The notes: generated by a model from the letters alone, not told the origin. DNA of 64,000 nt from Neostapfia colusana (GCA_030760725.1 JASWHV010000008.1:54039671-54103670), one strand, 5' to 3'; numbered from the stretch's first letter, positions 1 to 12,169 are shown. Made by a program: numbers and translations.

Positions 1-16
1 GAATCATGCGAACCAT
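1..16 (-). pseudogene. ORF0 of copy A1, first five codons (cut by window edge)
   Basis: The minus strand reads ATG GTT CGC ATG ATT, giving MVRMI. This matches the start of the intact ORF0 copies at 21907 and 27011. The bases immediately before the ATG are TTTTAG, the same splice-acceptor-like context seen in the other copies. Nothing more of the gene can be judged here. Confidence 0.75.
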
Positions 17-219
17 CTAAAACAAAAAGAATTTAAAAATTAGGTTAGATAAAATTTTTAAACAAAAATCCCATTTTGAAGGAAAATTTGGGGTAAGATG
101 AAGAAAATGACTCCTTAAATAACACTCTTCAACCCACACCTTGGAAAATAGTTTTTAAGAAAATAGGGCCCTTAAATACGTCCATTTCTACCTAGGTCCA
201 CGTTCCTACGGGCAACCTT

Positions 220-232
220 GGCTCTGATACCA
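220..232 (-). other. Primer-binding site of A1
   Basis: The minus strand reads TGGTATCAGAGCC four bases inside the LTR end. This matches the 3' end of plant initiator-methionine tRNA, the usual primer of Tekay-type Ty3/gypsy elements. It fixes the element's orientation and the LTR boundary at 237. Confidence 0.92.
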
Positions 233-483
233 CCTCTGTCACACCCGGTTTTTCCGAAGAAACAACCAAGTGAATATCACATGTATGCCAGGATCATTTT
301 CTCATACATGTGATGACAAATAGTGAAGCATCATTTATTACAAGCCAGGTGTCGAATATAAATAAGTCTTACATCGCAAATGTCTCAATGGACACTAATG
401 CTTCATCACAAGTAAATAAACTAGCAGCGGAATATTATTATTTGGGGCTCCATCACAGGCGTTGCCCGGGGGTCTTCATGAAC

Positions 484-3095
484 CTAAAATCCTTCCTCGG
501 GTCCAAAGTCTTGGTCATTATACCCCACCTCATTATCTTGACCTGAGCAGCAATATAAACCAACAAATATGCAAGGTTGAGTACCAATGGTACTCAGCAA
601 GTGCGGGAAAATTATATCATGCATGGCTAGAACAAGGATAGGTTGAACTCATGGTTAAAGCACTACGCAATTAATACCTATCACCTTAGCTTATTAAGCA
701 CCTACATTACTACACAGGTGAAATGGTCCCAATCTCCCATCCCATCATCATAACCAAATAACCATAACATCATTTCCCATGTTAAGCTCCCCGCTTAACT
801 TCCAAAACCATCAATCCTCTAATCATGAATAAGTCCAGGCCGCTCTTAACCGTGAGCACGGCTGTCAAGACAGTTTTGACTCTGCAGAGTTTGTACCACT
901 GTACCCACAAGTAGTGATTTCATCCCCCGTTGCCGGGTGGACTAAAAGAACCTCCATTATGCCAGTGGCTACGATCCACATTCACACTTCCCAGGTGTGT
1001 GGCCAAGAGATCACTACGAAGCCTTTACAAAGGGATTCTCGACGAGCGTGGGCCCACTGAGGTTTCACCCCTAACAGCATACAAGAGGCTCCAACCCCGC
1101 TGCAGTGGCCCCCTCTTGAGCCTTGCGGTTCATATGGTAGTCCAGCTGACACCTACTCCTCGCACCATCCAACACACCCATACTACGCCGGGGATACACC
1201 TAATTAATTGGCCAAGCTGCCCCATCTCAGCATGTGGTTGGCACTGTAAAGCCGGGTTACATGCTCCATGAACCAGTCCTTAGGATCCAGGCAAGTACTA
1301 AACACAAACCCAAGTCTCGTGCACCCAGCACACAACCAAAACATCCAACTTGCCTTGATCCCTACCTCTACATAACCCACAATAACTCATTCAAGAGTAT
1401 GGTAAAATAAATTGATGATCTCATATCCAAATATCCCATTCTAAGCATGGCTAAGCATATGCATGGAAATAAATGACATGGTAAAATCAATCCCAACCCA
1501 AGCTACAAGGAAACAAGGTAATGCAATTCTAGGGAAACTTTCCTAGCATGGGTTTCATATTTAACTTGACAATGCAAATAATTCTATCTACACATCCTAG
1601 CATAGGATCAAAGTGGTCAAGGACACTTGCCTCCTTCTTGCTGCTCTTGAAACGGGTAGTCCTGATCTTGGAAATGAATAACTTGTTCTTGAACAGGTTC
1701 TACTTCATACCATCACACATAGCAAAAGAAAAACAACAATCCATAAGACATAGTTCACACTTACACTTCATACAAACCACACATTCATATTTATAAAATT
1801 TCTTTACCATTATGTGTTGTGGTTACTTTATGTGTGTTGAGTTGTGGCTTGCATGCACTTTTAACCATGTGTATATGATTCCTACTTTTGTGTCCACCTT
1901 CATACTTACACACTATTTATATGGGTTTCCAATAAATTTCTTATATTCAACTACTTCACCTTTTTACTACCAAGTATGTATGAAAAGTATTATTCTTCCC
2001 CATATGTGCTTTCATAACTTCTATCAACCCTAAACTGAATTCTTTGTATTTTAGAAACTCCATTTATCATTTACTAGTTGCTATATTTTCAGATTTATAT
2101 TCCTATGCATAATTGTGTATTTTATTGTTAAATTAGTAATACACATCACCTAAACAGATTAGGTTCTGGTCCTAAATAATTTAACATCATATTTTGACCT
2201 TGGCTTCTGATGTATACTATTTCATAATTATTTTCCCTATTTTCCTATAACTATTATTTACTTAAAATGTGTCCCTATACTAATAAATGTGAAAAATAGA
2301 TGAAACAGATTTATTTCAGCCCAAAAATATATTTTTATCTCACTCCAAAGTTTTCTAAGTACTGAGAAAGTTTTTAATTAACTTTTACAATTATGTTTGT
2401 CCCCCTTTTTAATTTTTAAACACTAGTTACATATTCAATTGTCTAAATTAAATACTAAACAGGGCTAAAAAGTAAACTCACCCCATTACAGGGTCTATAA
2501 TATTATTTTCATAATTTCCAGGGGTCTAACTACACTTATCAGAGGTGTTTTTCCTAATTTCTATTAAGTCCAGGGGCTAAAACTGATTTTTAAATGAATT
2601 TACATGATTTTCTGAAGTTCCAGGGGCTAGATCTGAAGTTTCCGGGGCTAGCTCTCAATTCCAGAGAACCCCAGGGGGTAGCACGTAAGAACTCCAGTCT
2701 TTATAACGTGGGGTCAACGTGGACCGTCCGATTTTAAACCGACGGCTGAGATTATAAGATCGAACCGGTACGCGGGGTTTTAAACCCTACCGTGCGATTT
2801 AAAATAAACGGCGCACAAGCGGCCACGTCGCTCTGATCGAGCGCGGGCGGCGCTGCCGGCGGCGCACGGCGGCGGGAAGCGGCGATCTCGCCGGAAAGTT
2901 TCGGATCCTCGAGAATTCTACCTAGAACTGTGATCTTATGGCATAGATCGGTAGAGGGGAGGTCAGGGATCTCACCTCGGGGGTTTTCTCGAGCTCGGGG
3001 GTCCTGGAAAGTGCTCGGCGGCGAGGTCCGAGGCAAAACCACGGCGAAGCTCGTCGGCGCTGAGTTTACACCGTAAGTCTTCGGGTTTTCTGCAC
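484..3095 (-). CDS. Candidate spliced ORF inside LTR (A1 copy)
   Basis: Three segments join in one frame: 3095-2976 (120 nt), 1699-1631 (69 nt) and 542-484 (59 nt, ending in TAG). The first exon ends CCCGAG before GTGAGATC, a canonical donor. The second lies between an AG acceptor and GAAGGAG before GCAAGT, a perfect GC-type donor. The third follows TTGCTGCTCAG. The joined frame gives about 81 residues, with a Pro/Ser/Thr-rich start, a Gln/Asp/Glu-rich middle (FQDQDYPFQEQQEG) and the acidic end NDQDFGPEEGF. No in-frame ATG is visible. A preceding 101-nt intron (3196-3096) with donor CCG/GTGAGC and branch-like CTAAC is likely. The same three lengths occur in the other family-A LTRs. The function is unknown; it may instead be a spliced 5' leader or a captured gene fragment. 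Confidence 0.45.
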
Positions 3096-3245
3096 CTGCA
3101 AAGTTCCCCGGAGGCGGTGGATCAAGACCAGCAAGTTAGATTAGAGTTTCCGAGCTTAGATCGGCCAGAATTCACCGGCGAAGTCTCGGTGCTCACCGGA
3201 GTGAAAATCGGCGATCGCGTGGGAAAAACTGATCGGATCGGGGGT

Positions 3246-3252
3246 TTTTATA
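3246..3252 (-). promoter_or_regulatory. LTR TATA box (A1)
   Basis: The minus strand reads TATAAAA in a GC-rich block, about 50 nt upstream of the first GTGAG splice donor at 3196. The position is conserved in the other A LTRs (12568, 33008, 25043-orientation equivalents), which supports it as the retrotransposon promoter. Confidence 0.7.
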
Positions 3253-5429
3253 GCCGGGGGAGGGCGGTGGGTCTGTTGTGATCGAGTTGGAGTCCTCTGG
3301 GTCCAGAATTCGGGCGACGGAACGCGGTTTCCCGATCGGTTGCGATCGCGCGCGCGGGAGAGAGTCCGAGGTCGCGGGGTTAGGGATGACATGTGGGTCC
3401 CACCCGTCGGTGAGAGGCAGCGCGGCGCGCGCGGGGGCGGGCTGGCGCGGGAGAAATTGGGCTGGCTGGCGGGTTTCGGCCCACTGGCCGGTTTTTTCCC
3501 GTTTTCTCTTTTTCTTTTTCCATTTCTTTTCTGTTTTGAGTCTAATTTGAATTCCAGTTTGAATTTGAATTTTTGCAAAACATGCAACACGTCCAAAAAT
3601 TTTTAAATTCCCCTCTGAACATGGTTTAGGGTTTTGAATCAAAATTTGGGGTGTTACATTCATCACCACACCACACACCTCATGTGAGGAAGGATGATGA
3701 ACACAAATGAAGAGCAAGTAACAATTATCAACATGCTCATTAGAGAACAAACTCACATATTGCAAAAGAGGTATTTCCCACATGTGATATAGATGGGCTG
3801 GACATAGGAAAACTCCTACACCTTGCTAAGGATGTCCATGCCAAGTTTCACCCAAATTCAAAACCTTTTTGAGGTCATTTTGGGTATAATTAGGAAGAGG
3901 GCAGTTTGAAACCATATTCAAATTCAAACTGTTTTTATCCCATGAATTTAAAAGTGGGAGGCATATTCTTACTCAGCACATTTTTGTGAGCCCACACACC
4001 AATTTTCACTCCATTTGGAGTTGATTTTGACATGAACTAAGTGGGGCAAATTCAAACTTCATTTGAATTTAAAACTGCACTTGTGCTGAAATTCACTCAA
4101 ACCAAACCCAATTCGAATCCTATTCAATTCGAATGGCTCAGGGGTGAATAATCTGAATCACCAGGGGTATTATGGGGTTCACTGTTCACTACAGTGATCA
4201 GGAGTAAATTTCAGAGGTTAAAACCCCGGGTGGGACCCACATGTCATAGAGGGAAGAAGAAGAAACTTGCAACCAAAGTCAGAGTCTCGGTGGGAAATTC
4301 CACCGAGCAGCTGTCGGCTGTGCCACCGAGCAGCTACCGGCGCCACCAGCTGCTTCCCTCTCCGCGCGCTGGCGCCCAGGGCGGCTTGCTCGCGCCCCCA
4401 TGCGACCGGCACTGCCTCCACTAAGCAGGAGTCGGCCGGCTTTATCTTCTCGCGGGCAAAACCGAGCAGCGGCATTGTTTCTCGCCGCAGCTCTCTGCTC
4501 AATCAGGAAAACCAGCAAAACAATCTCCTTCGTTCCTAAGCTGCTAGACAGCCACCGGAGGTCGCGCACCACCCTCCCAATGCCTGGACCACCGGGTTTC
4601 GGCCCCTGTTCCCGTGACCAACGACGACCGCCGCAGTTTAGCTGAAGGACGGCGATCGGTCTCACGCGAGCAGCACGCTGTGACCACTTCCACGGCCGAG
4701 CAAGGGCGGCAACAGGAGCGCACGGACGCCACACTGCTTCCACCTGAAGCTCAAGCCACACTGTGAACTCTCACCGGCGAATTCTCAATTTTGCTCCGGC
4801 AACCTTAAACTGAGCTTTCGGTACGGTTTCTTTAAATTCACGCTCTATGATCTTTCGGAGGTCATCGAATCCTGCACATAGACGCTGGACTAGCAGGCGA
4901 TCAAGTTCTTTTCTGCGTCCATAGCGTAAAACTGTCTAGGAGTAACGAATTTCGAGCTCGATCAAGGGCGGTCATGGCGGACACGATCAGTCACACGGTG
5001 CCGTTCGACTTGCCGCCATCCCTGAACCCTTTTGACACCTTGTCGATTTCCCTAGAGGTACACTGATGCTGTAGGACCATTTGTTCGAGGTGTTGGCGGG
5101 TTTAGAAACCACGGTCGACGGTGCCGAACCTCAACCGAGGCCGCGGCCCGTCGCCGAGCTATTTTCGGTCACCCTCAGCCCGACCTGACACCACCGACGT
5201 GTTCCTCAACGTCGACAACCCCCTGGCGGCGAGTTTCAAACCATGGGAGGTCCGGCAGCGGCGAGCCGGCAAGCCCCGATTCTGCTCCGGCGAGGTCGGC
5301 GGTGCGGGCGCGAGAGAACGGCAGGAGGAAGAAGAAGCCGGCTGGCCCACGTGTCAGCGGCTGAAGAATTTAAATCGGGATCGGATGTGGCCGGGGATCG
5401 GCTGTGCTGGCGCGCAAATACCCTGCAAG

Positions 5430-5509
5430 CTCCGGTGTGCCGGACACCTCCGCGCTCGACACGTGTGGTATCTCCGGTGTGCCGGACACCTCCGCGCTCG
5501 ACACGTGTC
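5430..5509 (+). repeat. 42-bp tandem duplication in B LTR
   Basis: Two adjacent near-identical copies of a 42-bp unit begin at 5430 and 5472; the second is cut short. Each contains TCCGGTGTGCCGGACACC and CTCGACACGTGT. I do not see the unit in the two B1 LTRs, so it appears specific to this copy. Confidence 0.8.
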
Positions 5510-6246
5510 CCCACGGCCCCGAGAGTTTAAACTTTTTCCCGATTTTCAGAATTCATCCAAACTTCAAGTCCTCATAACTTTGGCTAGAAAACTCCAAATT
5601 GAGTGAACCAAATTTTGCTGGATTCAGCTCTCTGAGTGCTTTCCAGCAAATCAAGTTTCACTTCACGAAACTCCTTATTTTCTCCAGAGTTAATTCCTCA
5701 AAGTTTAAACTGTTAGGAATTTTAACTGGAGGATCCTTTGGAGAAAAATCCTAAAATTTTGCTGGGATGTTCACCAAAATATCCCTGAACTACCATAAAA
5801 ATTTCAGATCCATTTGAGCTAATTTAATCCGCCTAATGGTGTGATTAGTGAAACTGTTCCAGAGAAAATAGAAAATGTTCAGAAACATTTTCAGAATTTT
5901 CTCTGAAATTGTTTAGCTCATATGTTTAGTTAGGTTCCAAATTAAGTGAGACAAACTCCATTAGAACCCTCTGAAAATCTGGTTTTCAGGAAGTCATAGT
6001 TTGTTTCATGAAAATCCTTAGAACACCCTAAGAGTTCCAATTAAGGTCACGGACATAATTAATTGTGAAGGGCTCAAATGAGCTTTGCTGCAACTAAAAC
6101 TTGACCAAGTCTCTGTTTAGGTTATAACCAAGCCACAATAAAAGTTTCACAGTCATTAGGTCTGTCTAGCGAAGGTTATAGACTTTACAACTTCAAACTT
6201 AATACAAATGCATTAAATTAATACATATATTGCTCTTATCATGTAG

Positions 6247-7508
6247 TCGCTAAGGTCGAGGAGGAACCCGAAGTCCTAGACTTCGTTACTCCGGAGGAAC
6301 AGCTAGCCTACGACCAAGAGCAGCAGGGCAAGCTCCGGTTTGCATTAACCTTTTTATAAAATTTTTATTGTTTTGAGCACATACTTGTTTACTGTATTCT
6401 TTGCATTAGAGTCTTGTTTGGAAGCCCCAAGTGCATAGCCGATAAAGCCATGGGTTGGGTTTAGGATTGAAAACCTCGTTAGCCACTGCATTGCTAAGAT
6501 AGAGTAAAATTCGGTACAAGTCGAGTAGTTGGAACTACTCGCGAGCATAGGCTAGAGGCACTCGACTCGGGTAGAGATAGCACATGAAACACATGGCAAG
6601 AAAATGAGACCAAGCGGAGAGTAAGGGCAGCAGGACTTTGGGGCCTGTGTGCTGTAGCTCCACTTGTGTCGATTGAGGACCGAGCCGTGTGCGGGCCTGT
6701 TGAACAAGCTAGAACAGTACCGAAGACCTACCGGCTATATGGGAACCGGGAAACTGATGTAACTCGGGTAGCTGGGTGTTGAGGCATAGCTGGTCGTTCA
6801 GAGGGTAGGTTTAGAGCTCGAGGTGTAAATCGGCTGACGGCACTGAGATGCGCGTGCAGAGACCTCTTGCTCGGGACGATTGGACCGGTTCAACATTTGG
6901 CTAACGGGTGAAAGGTAGTCGCGTACGGCGTCCGTGATGGTTGTTGTAGGCAACATCGAGTACGGGCGTACGTGACGGGTTGTTCGGGTAACCCTGCAGG
7001 TGTAAATCGATTATAATCGCCGTCCCTCGCGTTCAGTGAGTACCACTTGTTCACTGTACCGTGACGTAGAAAGAACAGGCTAGTTACATGTTAAAATGCT
7101 GCTGATTGAAAGATGGACTTTGCTTGTTAATGGTTTGTTGTAGTTTAGAGCTAATTAAAGTTCATTTCGACTTTGGGCAAAGTACATGAGAGAAATGCGT
7201 TTCTTGTTTGATTGCGGTTCTCTCATGTACCTTAGCGTAAGGTTCTCCACAACCTGCTGCTAAACCTTGAAAGTAAGGTTCTACTAATTAGGCGAGTCCT
7301 TGCAAATGATTTTTACCTCATGTAACCCATTACCCTCATGTAGAAGTTCCATGTTTAGGTGAGACGGGTCAGACTTGCTGAGCCTTCATGCTCACTGCTT
7401 GTGTTTGATGCTTTTGCAGGGTTCTATGAGGAAGAGACTCCCGAAGAGGAGACGGAACCCCAGGAGGGGAACCCCGTCGAGTGGGAGTTGTGCACGCCGC
7501 AGAGTTAG
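6247..7508 (+). CDS. Candidate spliced ORF inside B LTR (solo-LTR copy)
   Basis: Segment 6247-6327 (81 nt) follows the acceptor TCATGTAG and encodes VEEEPEVLDFVTPEEQ and more. It ends CAGCAGG before GCAAGC, a GC-type donor. Segment 7420-7508 (89 nt) follows TTTTGCAG and continues the frame as FYEEETPEEETEPQEG to a TAG. Both lengths and the phase are identical in the two B1 LTRs. The position and the EQQG-GK junction resemble the family-A LTR ORF. I could not place an upstream exon with a start codon. The product would be very acidic, and its function is unknown. Confidence 0.4.
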
Positions 7509-7738
7509 TGTGCGTGTGTGCTAGCAAGGACACGTTCAAGGGCTGAACGTGCACTTGATGCTTAGTCTACGTCCGCGAGTGTAGACTAAACTTGTTTTGA
7601 TGTAAACAAGTTCATAAACCTGTTTATGTAATAAAATTTCTGCTTCCACTTTGTACCTTTGACGTGTGTTATACGGTGCTGTGCAACGCAGCACCCCTCA
7701 GCGTGATCCTGGCTCGACAGGACCTTGGGGTCGTGTCA

Positions 7739-10700
7739 ACAGGGGTGGTCGCCGTGAAGGAGTTGATCCCATCCACCAAATGCTTGAGAATCAAAATCAG
7801 CTCATCCAGAACCTGACTCAAGTGGTGGCCAACTTGCACCAAGCTCCACCTCCACAAGCTGCACCACGCCAACCAAGGTTGAGTGAGTTTCTAGGAACTC
7901 AACCTCCAAAGTTTGCAAGTGCTGCTGAACCCCTGGAGGCAGATGATTGGCTAAAGACTATTAAGAGCAAGATGAGGATTATACAATGCCAAGGGTATGA
8001 GAGGGTGCTGTTTGCCTCTCACCAATTGCATGGACCTGATGCTGATTGGTGGACCGCTTACGTGGCCGCCCATCATGACCCTGAGAATATCACTTGGGAA
8101 GAATTCAAGCGTAGCTTCCGCAACCATTACATACCAAGGGGTGAACTCAAAAACAAGAGGAAGGAGTTCTTGGGATTGCAGCAAGGAAACATAACTGTGA
8201 GGGAATACCTCACCAAATTCACTCAACTATCCCGTTATGCCCCACGGGACATAGAGACTGATGAGCAGAAACAGGATTGTTTCGTGGAAGGACTTACCTC
8301 AGAAATGCAGTGTGCAATGTCCTCCAACGAGTATGAAAGCTTCCAAAAGATGGTGGACAGGGCATTTGTTGTAGAAAGGAAGTTGAAGGCCTTGGAAAAT
8401 GAGAACAATAGGAAGGCGGGATGGTCACACCAAGCCTCGGGTAGCAACACCCACCCACGTCTGATGCAGCAACCCGCAGGGCAGACGAGCCGTGTTGCGG
8501 TACCCTACTCTGCACCGAGAGGGTACAACCCAAACTTCAGGCCTCCGTCAGCACCAGCACAGCCACAACGTCAGTTTGTACAGCAGCCTCGCCCTACATA
8601 TCAACCTCGACCAGCTGTACAAGGACCCCCAAACCAACCCCAAGACAACAAAGGCCAGGCACCTAAGGTTTGGGTGCAATGCTTTAACTGTGGTGAAGTG
8701 GGGCACTACGCCCATAAGTGCCCAAAGAAGAAGCCCGTGCAGCCGCAACAGCAGAATGTGATGCGAGGGTGGGTGAACCACGTGACCATGGAGGAGGCGC
8801 AAGAGGCACCCGACGTGGTAGTTGGTAAGTTTCCTGCCAATTTACACATTGCAACCCTGTTGTTCGATTCTGGTGCTACCCACTCATTCATTGCCCAAGG
8901 GTTTGTTAAGAAGCATGATTTAGCAACAACACAAATGAACCATATGCTAGCCATAAACTCTCCAGGGGGAGAAATAAGGACAAGACAAGTGTGTCCCAAG
9001 GTGAATCTAGACATTAATGGGGTAGTATTTACTGGCAACCTCATAGTGATAGATTCACAAGGGATAGATATTATTTTGGGCATGGATTGGTTGACCAAAC
9101 ATAAAGGAATCATCCATTGTTCGACCAGAACGGTGGAACTAACTCACCCTAACGGCACAAGAGTAAAGTTCATAACAATACAAGAGACTAGGAGGGACAT
9201 TAAATTAAATCAAGTTGAGGTGAAAGTGGAGGAGATCAGGATTATCAGGGAATATCCAGACGTTTTTTCCGGAGTTGCCAGGTATGCCTCCCGATCATGA
9301 AGTGGAATTCGCGATTGAGCTAGTGCCTGGAACAGCTCCGATATACAAGAGACCTTATCGGATGGACTCCAAGCAGCAGGGAGAACTCAAGGATCATTTA
9401 AGAGAATTGACATGGAAGAGGTACATTCGTCCTAGTTCCTCACCATGGGGAGCTCCAGTGATATTTGTGCCCAAGAAGGATGGGACCCAAAGGCTATGCA
9501 TGGACTACCGTGCATTGAATGAGGTAACCATCAAGAACAAGTACCCTTTACCCCGCATTGAAGACTTATTTGATCAGTTGAGGGGAGCATGTGTGTTCTC
9601 GAAAATTGATCTCAGGTCGGGATACCACCAACTTAAGATAAGGCAAACTGATATTCCCAAGACAGCTTTCGTATCTCTGTACGGACTGTATGAATATACC
9701 GTCATGCCTTTCGGGCTAACTAATGCCCCGGCATACTTCATGTATCTCATGAACAAGGTATTCATGGAATATCTGGACAAATTTGTGGTGGTTTTCATAG
9801 ATGACATTCTCGTCTTCTCCAAAGATGAAGAAGAACATGAGAAACATCTAAGGTTGGTGTTGCAGAAGCTGAGAGAACACCAACTATATGCCAAGCTGAG
9901 CAAGTGTGAGTTTTGGCTGAAGAGAGTTCCCTTCTTAGGACATATAATCTCGGAGGGAGGAATCTCCGTAGATCCCGCCAAGATCGAGGATGTACAGAAG
10001 TGGAAGACCCCTGAGAATGTCGGGGAAGTTCAAAGCTTCTTAGGATTGGCTGGATATTATAGACGGTTTATTGAGGGTTTCTCCAAGATCTCGAGACCCC
10101 TCACCAAACTGTTGGAGAAGGGAATCACTTTAACATGGACGCCGCAGTGCGAGACGAGTTTCCAAGAACTGAAGAAAACATTGACAACAGCCCCAGTGCT
10201 AGTTATGCCAGATATGCAGAAGAACTTTTTGGTGTACTACGATGCCTCTGGAAACGGGTTGGGATGTGTTTTTCTCATGCAAGAGGGGCATGTCGTGGCT
10301 TATGCATCCCGGCAGCTCCGGAAACACGAGAAGAACTATCCTACACATGACCTAGAACTAGCCGCAGTGGTACACGCGTTGAAGATTTGGCGGCATTACT
10401 TGATGGGGAAGAGAACGGAGATATATACGGCCCATAAGAGCTTAAAGTATATTTTCACACAGTCATATCTCAACCTCGGGCAAAGGAGATGGTTAGAGCT
10501 GATCAACGACTTTGATGTGGGAATCAACTATCATCCTGGGAAAGCAAACATCATGGCAGATGCTTTAAGTCGGAAAGTGCAGGTCAATAAGTTGAGCTTG
10601 AAGGACATGCCTGCCGAATTGAAGGACGAGGTTATAAGGCTCAATCTATGCCTAGTGAATAGTGGTGAAGCCATCGCCATGGAAGTGGACTCCACATTAG

Positions 10701-12124
10701 AGCAAGACATACGCGATGGTCAAAAGAATGATGAGAAGATACAAGAAATCCGACAACTCGTCAAGGAAAATAAAGCCCCTGGTTTCAGAGAGGATGAACA
10801 AGGTACGGTGTGGCACGGGAAAATAATTTGTGTGCCTGAAGTAAAGGAGATCTGTGAATTGATTTTGAAGGAGGCTCACGATTCTGACTATTCCATTCAT
10901 CCTGGGAGTACGAAGATGTACCAGGACCTCAAGAGCAGGTATTGGTGGTATGGCATGAAGCGAGATGTCGCAGAACATGTTGCCCTATGTGACACATCTC
11001 AGTTGGTGAAAGCAGAACATCAATGACCCGCGGGATTATTGCAACCACTCAAAGTGCCTGAATGGAAATCGGAAGAAATCGGTATGGATTTCATAGTGGG
11101 ACTGCCTAGGACCCAATCAGGATATTATTCGATATGGGTCATCGTCGACAGGCAAACCAAGGTAGCTCATTTCATCCCCGTGAAAGAAAGCTACAGCGGA
11201 TCCAAATTGGCAGAGTTGTACATGTCAAGGATCGTGTGTTACCATGGAGTGCCCAAGAAGATAGTGTCGGATTGAGGGACACAGTTCACCTCAAGGTTCT
11301 GGCAAAAGTTGCATGAAACCATGGGAACCCATCTGAATTTTAGCTCTGCCTATCATCCCCAAACTGACGGGCAGACGGAAAGAACCAATCAGATTCTTGA
11401 GGATATGCTGAGAGCGTGTGCACTAAAAAACAATCGGAGTTGGGATAAGAACTTACCGTATGCGGAGTTCTCCTATAACAACAGCTATCAGGCTAGTATG
11501 AAGATGTCACCGTTTGAAGCTTTGTATGGGAGGAAGTGTAGAACTCCCCTATTTTGGAACCAAACGGGGGAAAGTAAAGTGTTTGGGCCCGAGGTACTAC
11601 AAGAAGCCGAGGAGAAAGTGGGGGAAATCCGCAACAACTTGTGGATAGAACAGACACGACAAAAGAGCTATACCGATGTACGAAGAAGAGAGCTCGTTTT
11701 CAACGTGGGGGACTATGTCTATCTCAAGGTGTCCCCTATCCAAGTACTTCGTCGGTTCAAGGTGAAAGGAAAGTTATCACCTTGATACATCGGACCCTTT
11801 AAAGTTCTGGAGAGGAAAGGCGAAGTGGCATATCAACTAGAATTACCGGCTCACCTATCGGATGTGCATGACGTATTTCATGTGTCACAGCTCAAGAAAT
11901 GTCTGAGAACACCTGAAGAGATGTTACCCATGAATGAGGTTGACGTAGCTGAGGATTTGTGTTATGCCGAGCAACCATCCAAGATTTTGGAGACAATGGA
12001 ACGCCTCACAAGAAATAAAAGAATCCGGATTTGCAAGGTGCAGTGGAAGCATCACTCGGAAGAGGTGGCCACACGGGAGCGAGAAGACGAACTTAAGGCA
12101 CAGTTTCCGGAATTGTTTTCTTAG
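7739..12124 (+). pseudogene. gag-pol polyprotein of A2 (broken)
   Basis: It encodes capsid/nucleocapsid, protease, reverse transcriptase, RNase H, integrase and a chromodomain, in Ty3/gypsy order. Visible motifs are the zinc knuckle CFNCGEVGHYAHKC (8680-8721), the protease LFDSGATHSF near 8860, the reverse transcriptase FIDDIL at 9794-9811, the integrase core DFIVGLP, and a chromodomain-like end (ERLTRNKRIR to FPELFS). Breaks are a frameshift at about 9265-9280 and TGA stops at 11024, 11273 and 11783. The intact paralog has CGA at each of these stops. The RNase H motif YTDHKSL reads YTAHKSL, losing a catalytic Asp. The last integrase zinc-binding Cys (CDTC) is Ser. The first 72 nt of the apparent ORF starting at 7666 belong to the B LTR. 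Confidence 0.93.
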
Positions 12125-12131
12125 AACCACC

Positions 12132-12169
12132 AATCTCGAGGACGAGATTTCTTTTAAGGGTGGTAGAGC
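12132..12169 (+). other. Hairpin and polypurine tract of A2
   Basis: AATCTCG AGGA CGAGATT (12132-12149) can form a 7-bp stem with a 4-nt loop. It is followed by TTTTAAGGGTGGTAGAGC, the plus-strand primer region, which abuts the LTR at 12170. One G of the purine run is T here compared with A3. Confidence 0.75.

Larger units (their letters stand above)
1..3658 (-). mobile_element. Family A Tekay-like Ty3/gypsy element, copy A1 (5' end only)
   Basis: This is the 5' end of a minus-strand LTR retrotransposon whose remainder lies left of the window. Reading right to left it holds a complete 5' LTR, a primer-binding site, a leader and the first codons of ORF0. The leader is nearly identical to that of copy A4 at 21908-22129. 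Immediately right of its LTR the sequence is a family-B LTR beginning at that LTR's base 36, so A1 was inserted into a B LTR. The presumed target duplication is TTCAT at 3659-3663, but its partner lies outside the window. Confidence 0.9.
237..3658 (-). repeat. 5' LTR of A1 (family A, 3422 bp)
   Basis: In element orientation it starts TGTAACACCCC at 3658 and ends GGGTGTGACA at 237, with inverted termini typical of LTRs. A GC-rich promoter block lies at about 2700-3500, with a TATA box at 3246-3252. The rest is AT-rich. The LTR contains three exon-like segments annotated separately (3095-2976, 1699-1631, 542-484). It is clearly homologous to the LTRs at 12170-15574, 22130-25553 and 32600-34890 plus 59417-60568. 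Confidence 0.93.
3659..7738 (+). repeat. Family B solo LTR, missing its first 35 bp
   Basis: This plus-oriented sequence is homologous over its whole length to the B1 LTRs (34891-38808 and 55498-59416, which are minus). It starts at LTR base 36 because A1 interrupts it, and it ends GGTCGTGTCA at 7738. No B internal sequence follows. The next bases, ACAGGGGTGG, resume the gag of A2, so this is a solo LTR left by LTR-LTR recombination, with likely target duplication ACAGG. A GC-rich core spans about 4200-5550; the flanks are AT-rich. It carries two exon-like coding segments near its 3' half, annotated separately. Confidence 0.88.

Noticed and set aside
3193..3783. Open frames of 80-196 codons in the GC-rich LTR blocks (also 12222-12693, 37721-38272, 58330-58881)
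   Set aside because: They overlap on both strands, cross LTR boundaries and differ between copies. High GC explains their length.
7666..7738. Apparent start of the A2 gag frame
   Set aside because: The first 24 codons are the end of the inserted B LTR and begin with GTG. True gag sequence starts at 7739, and its start codon lies outside the window.
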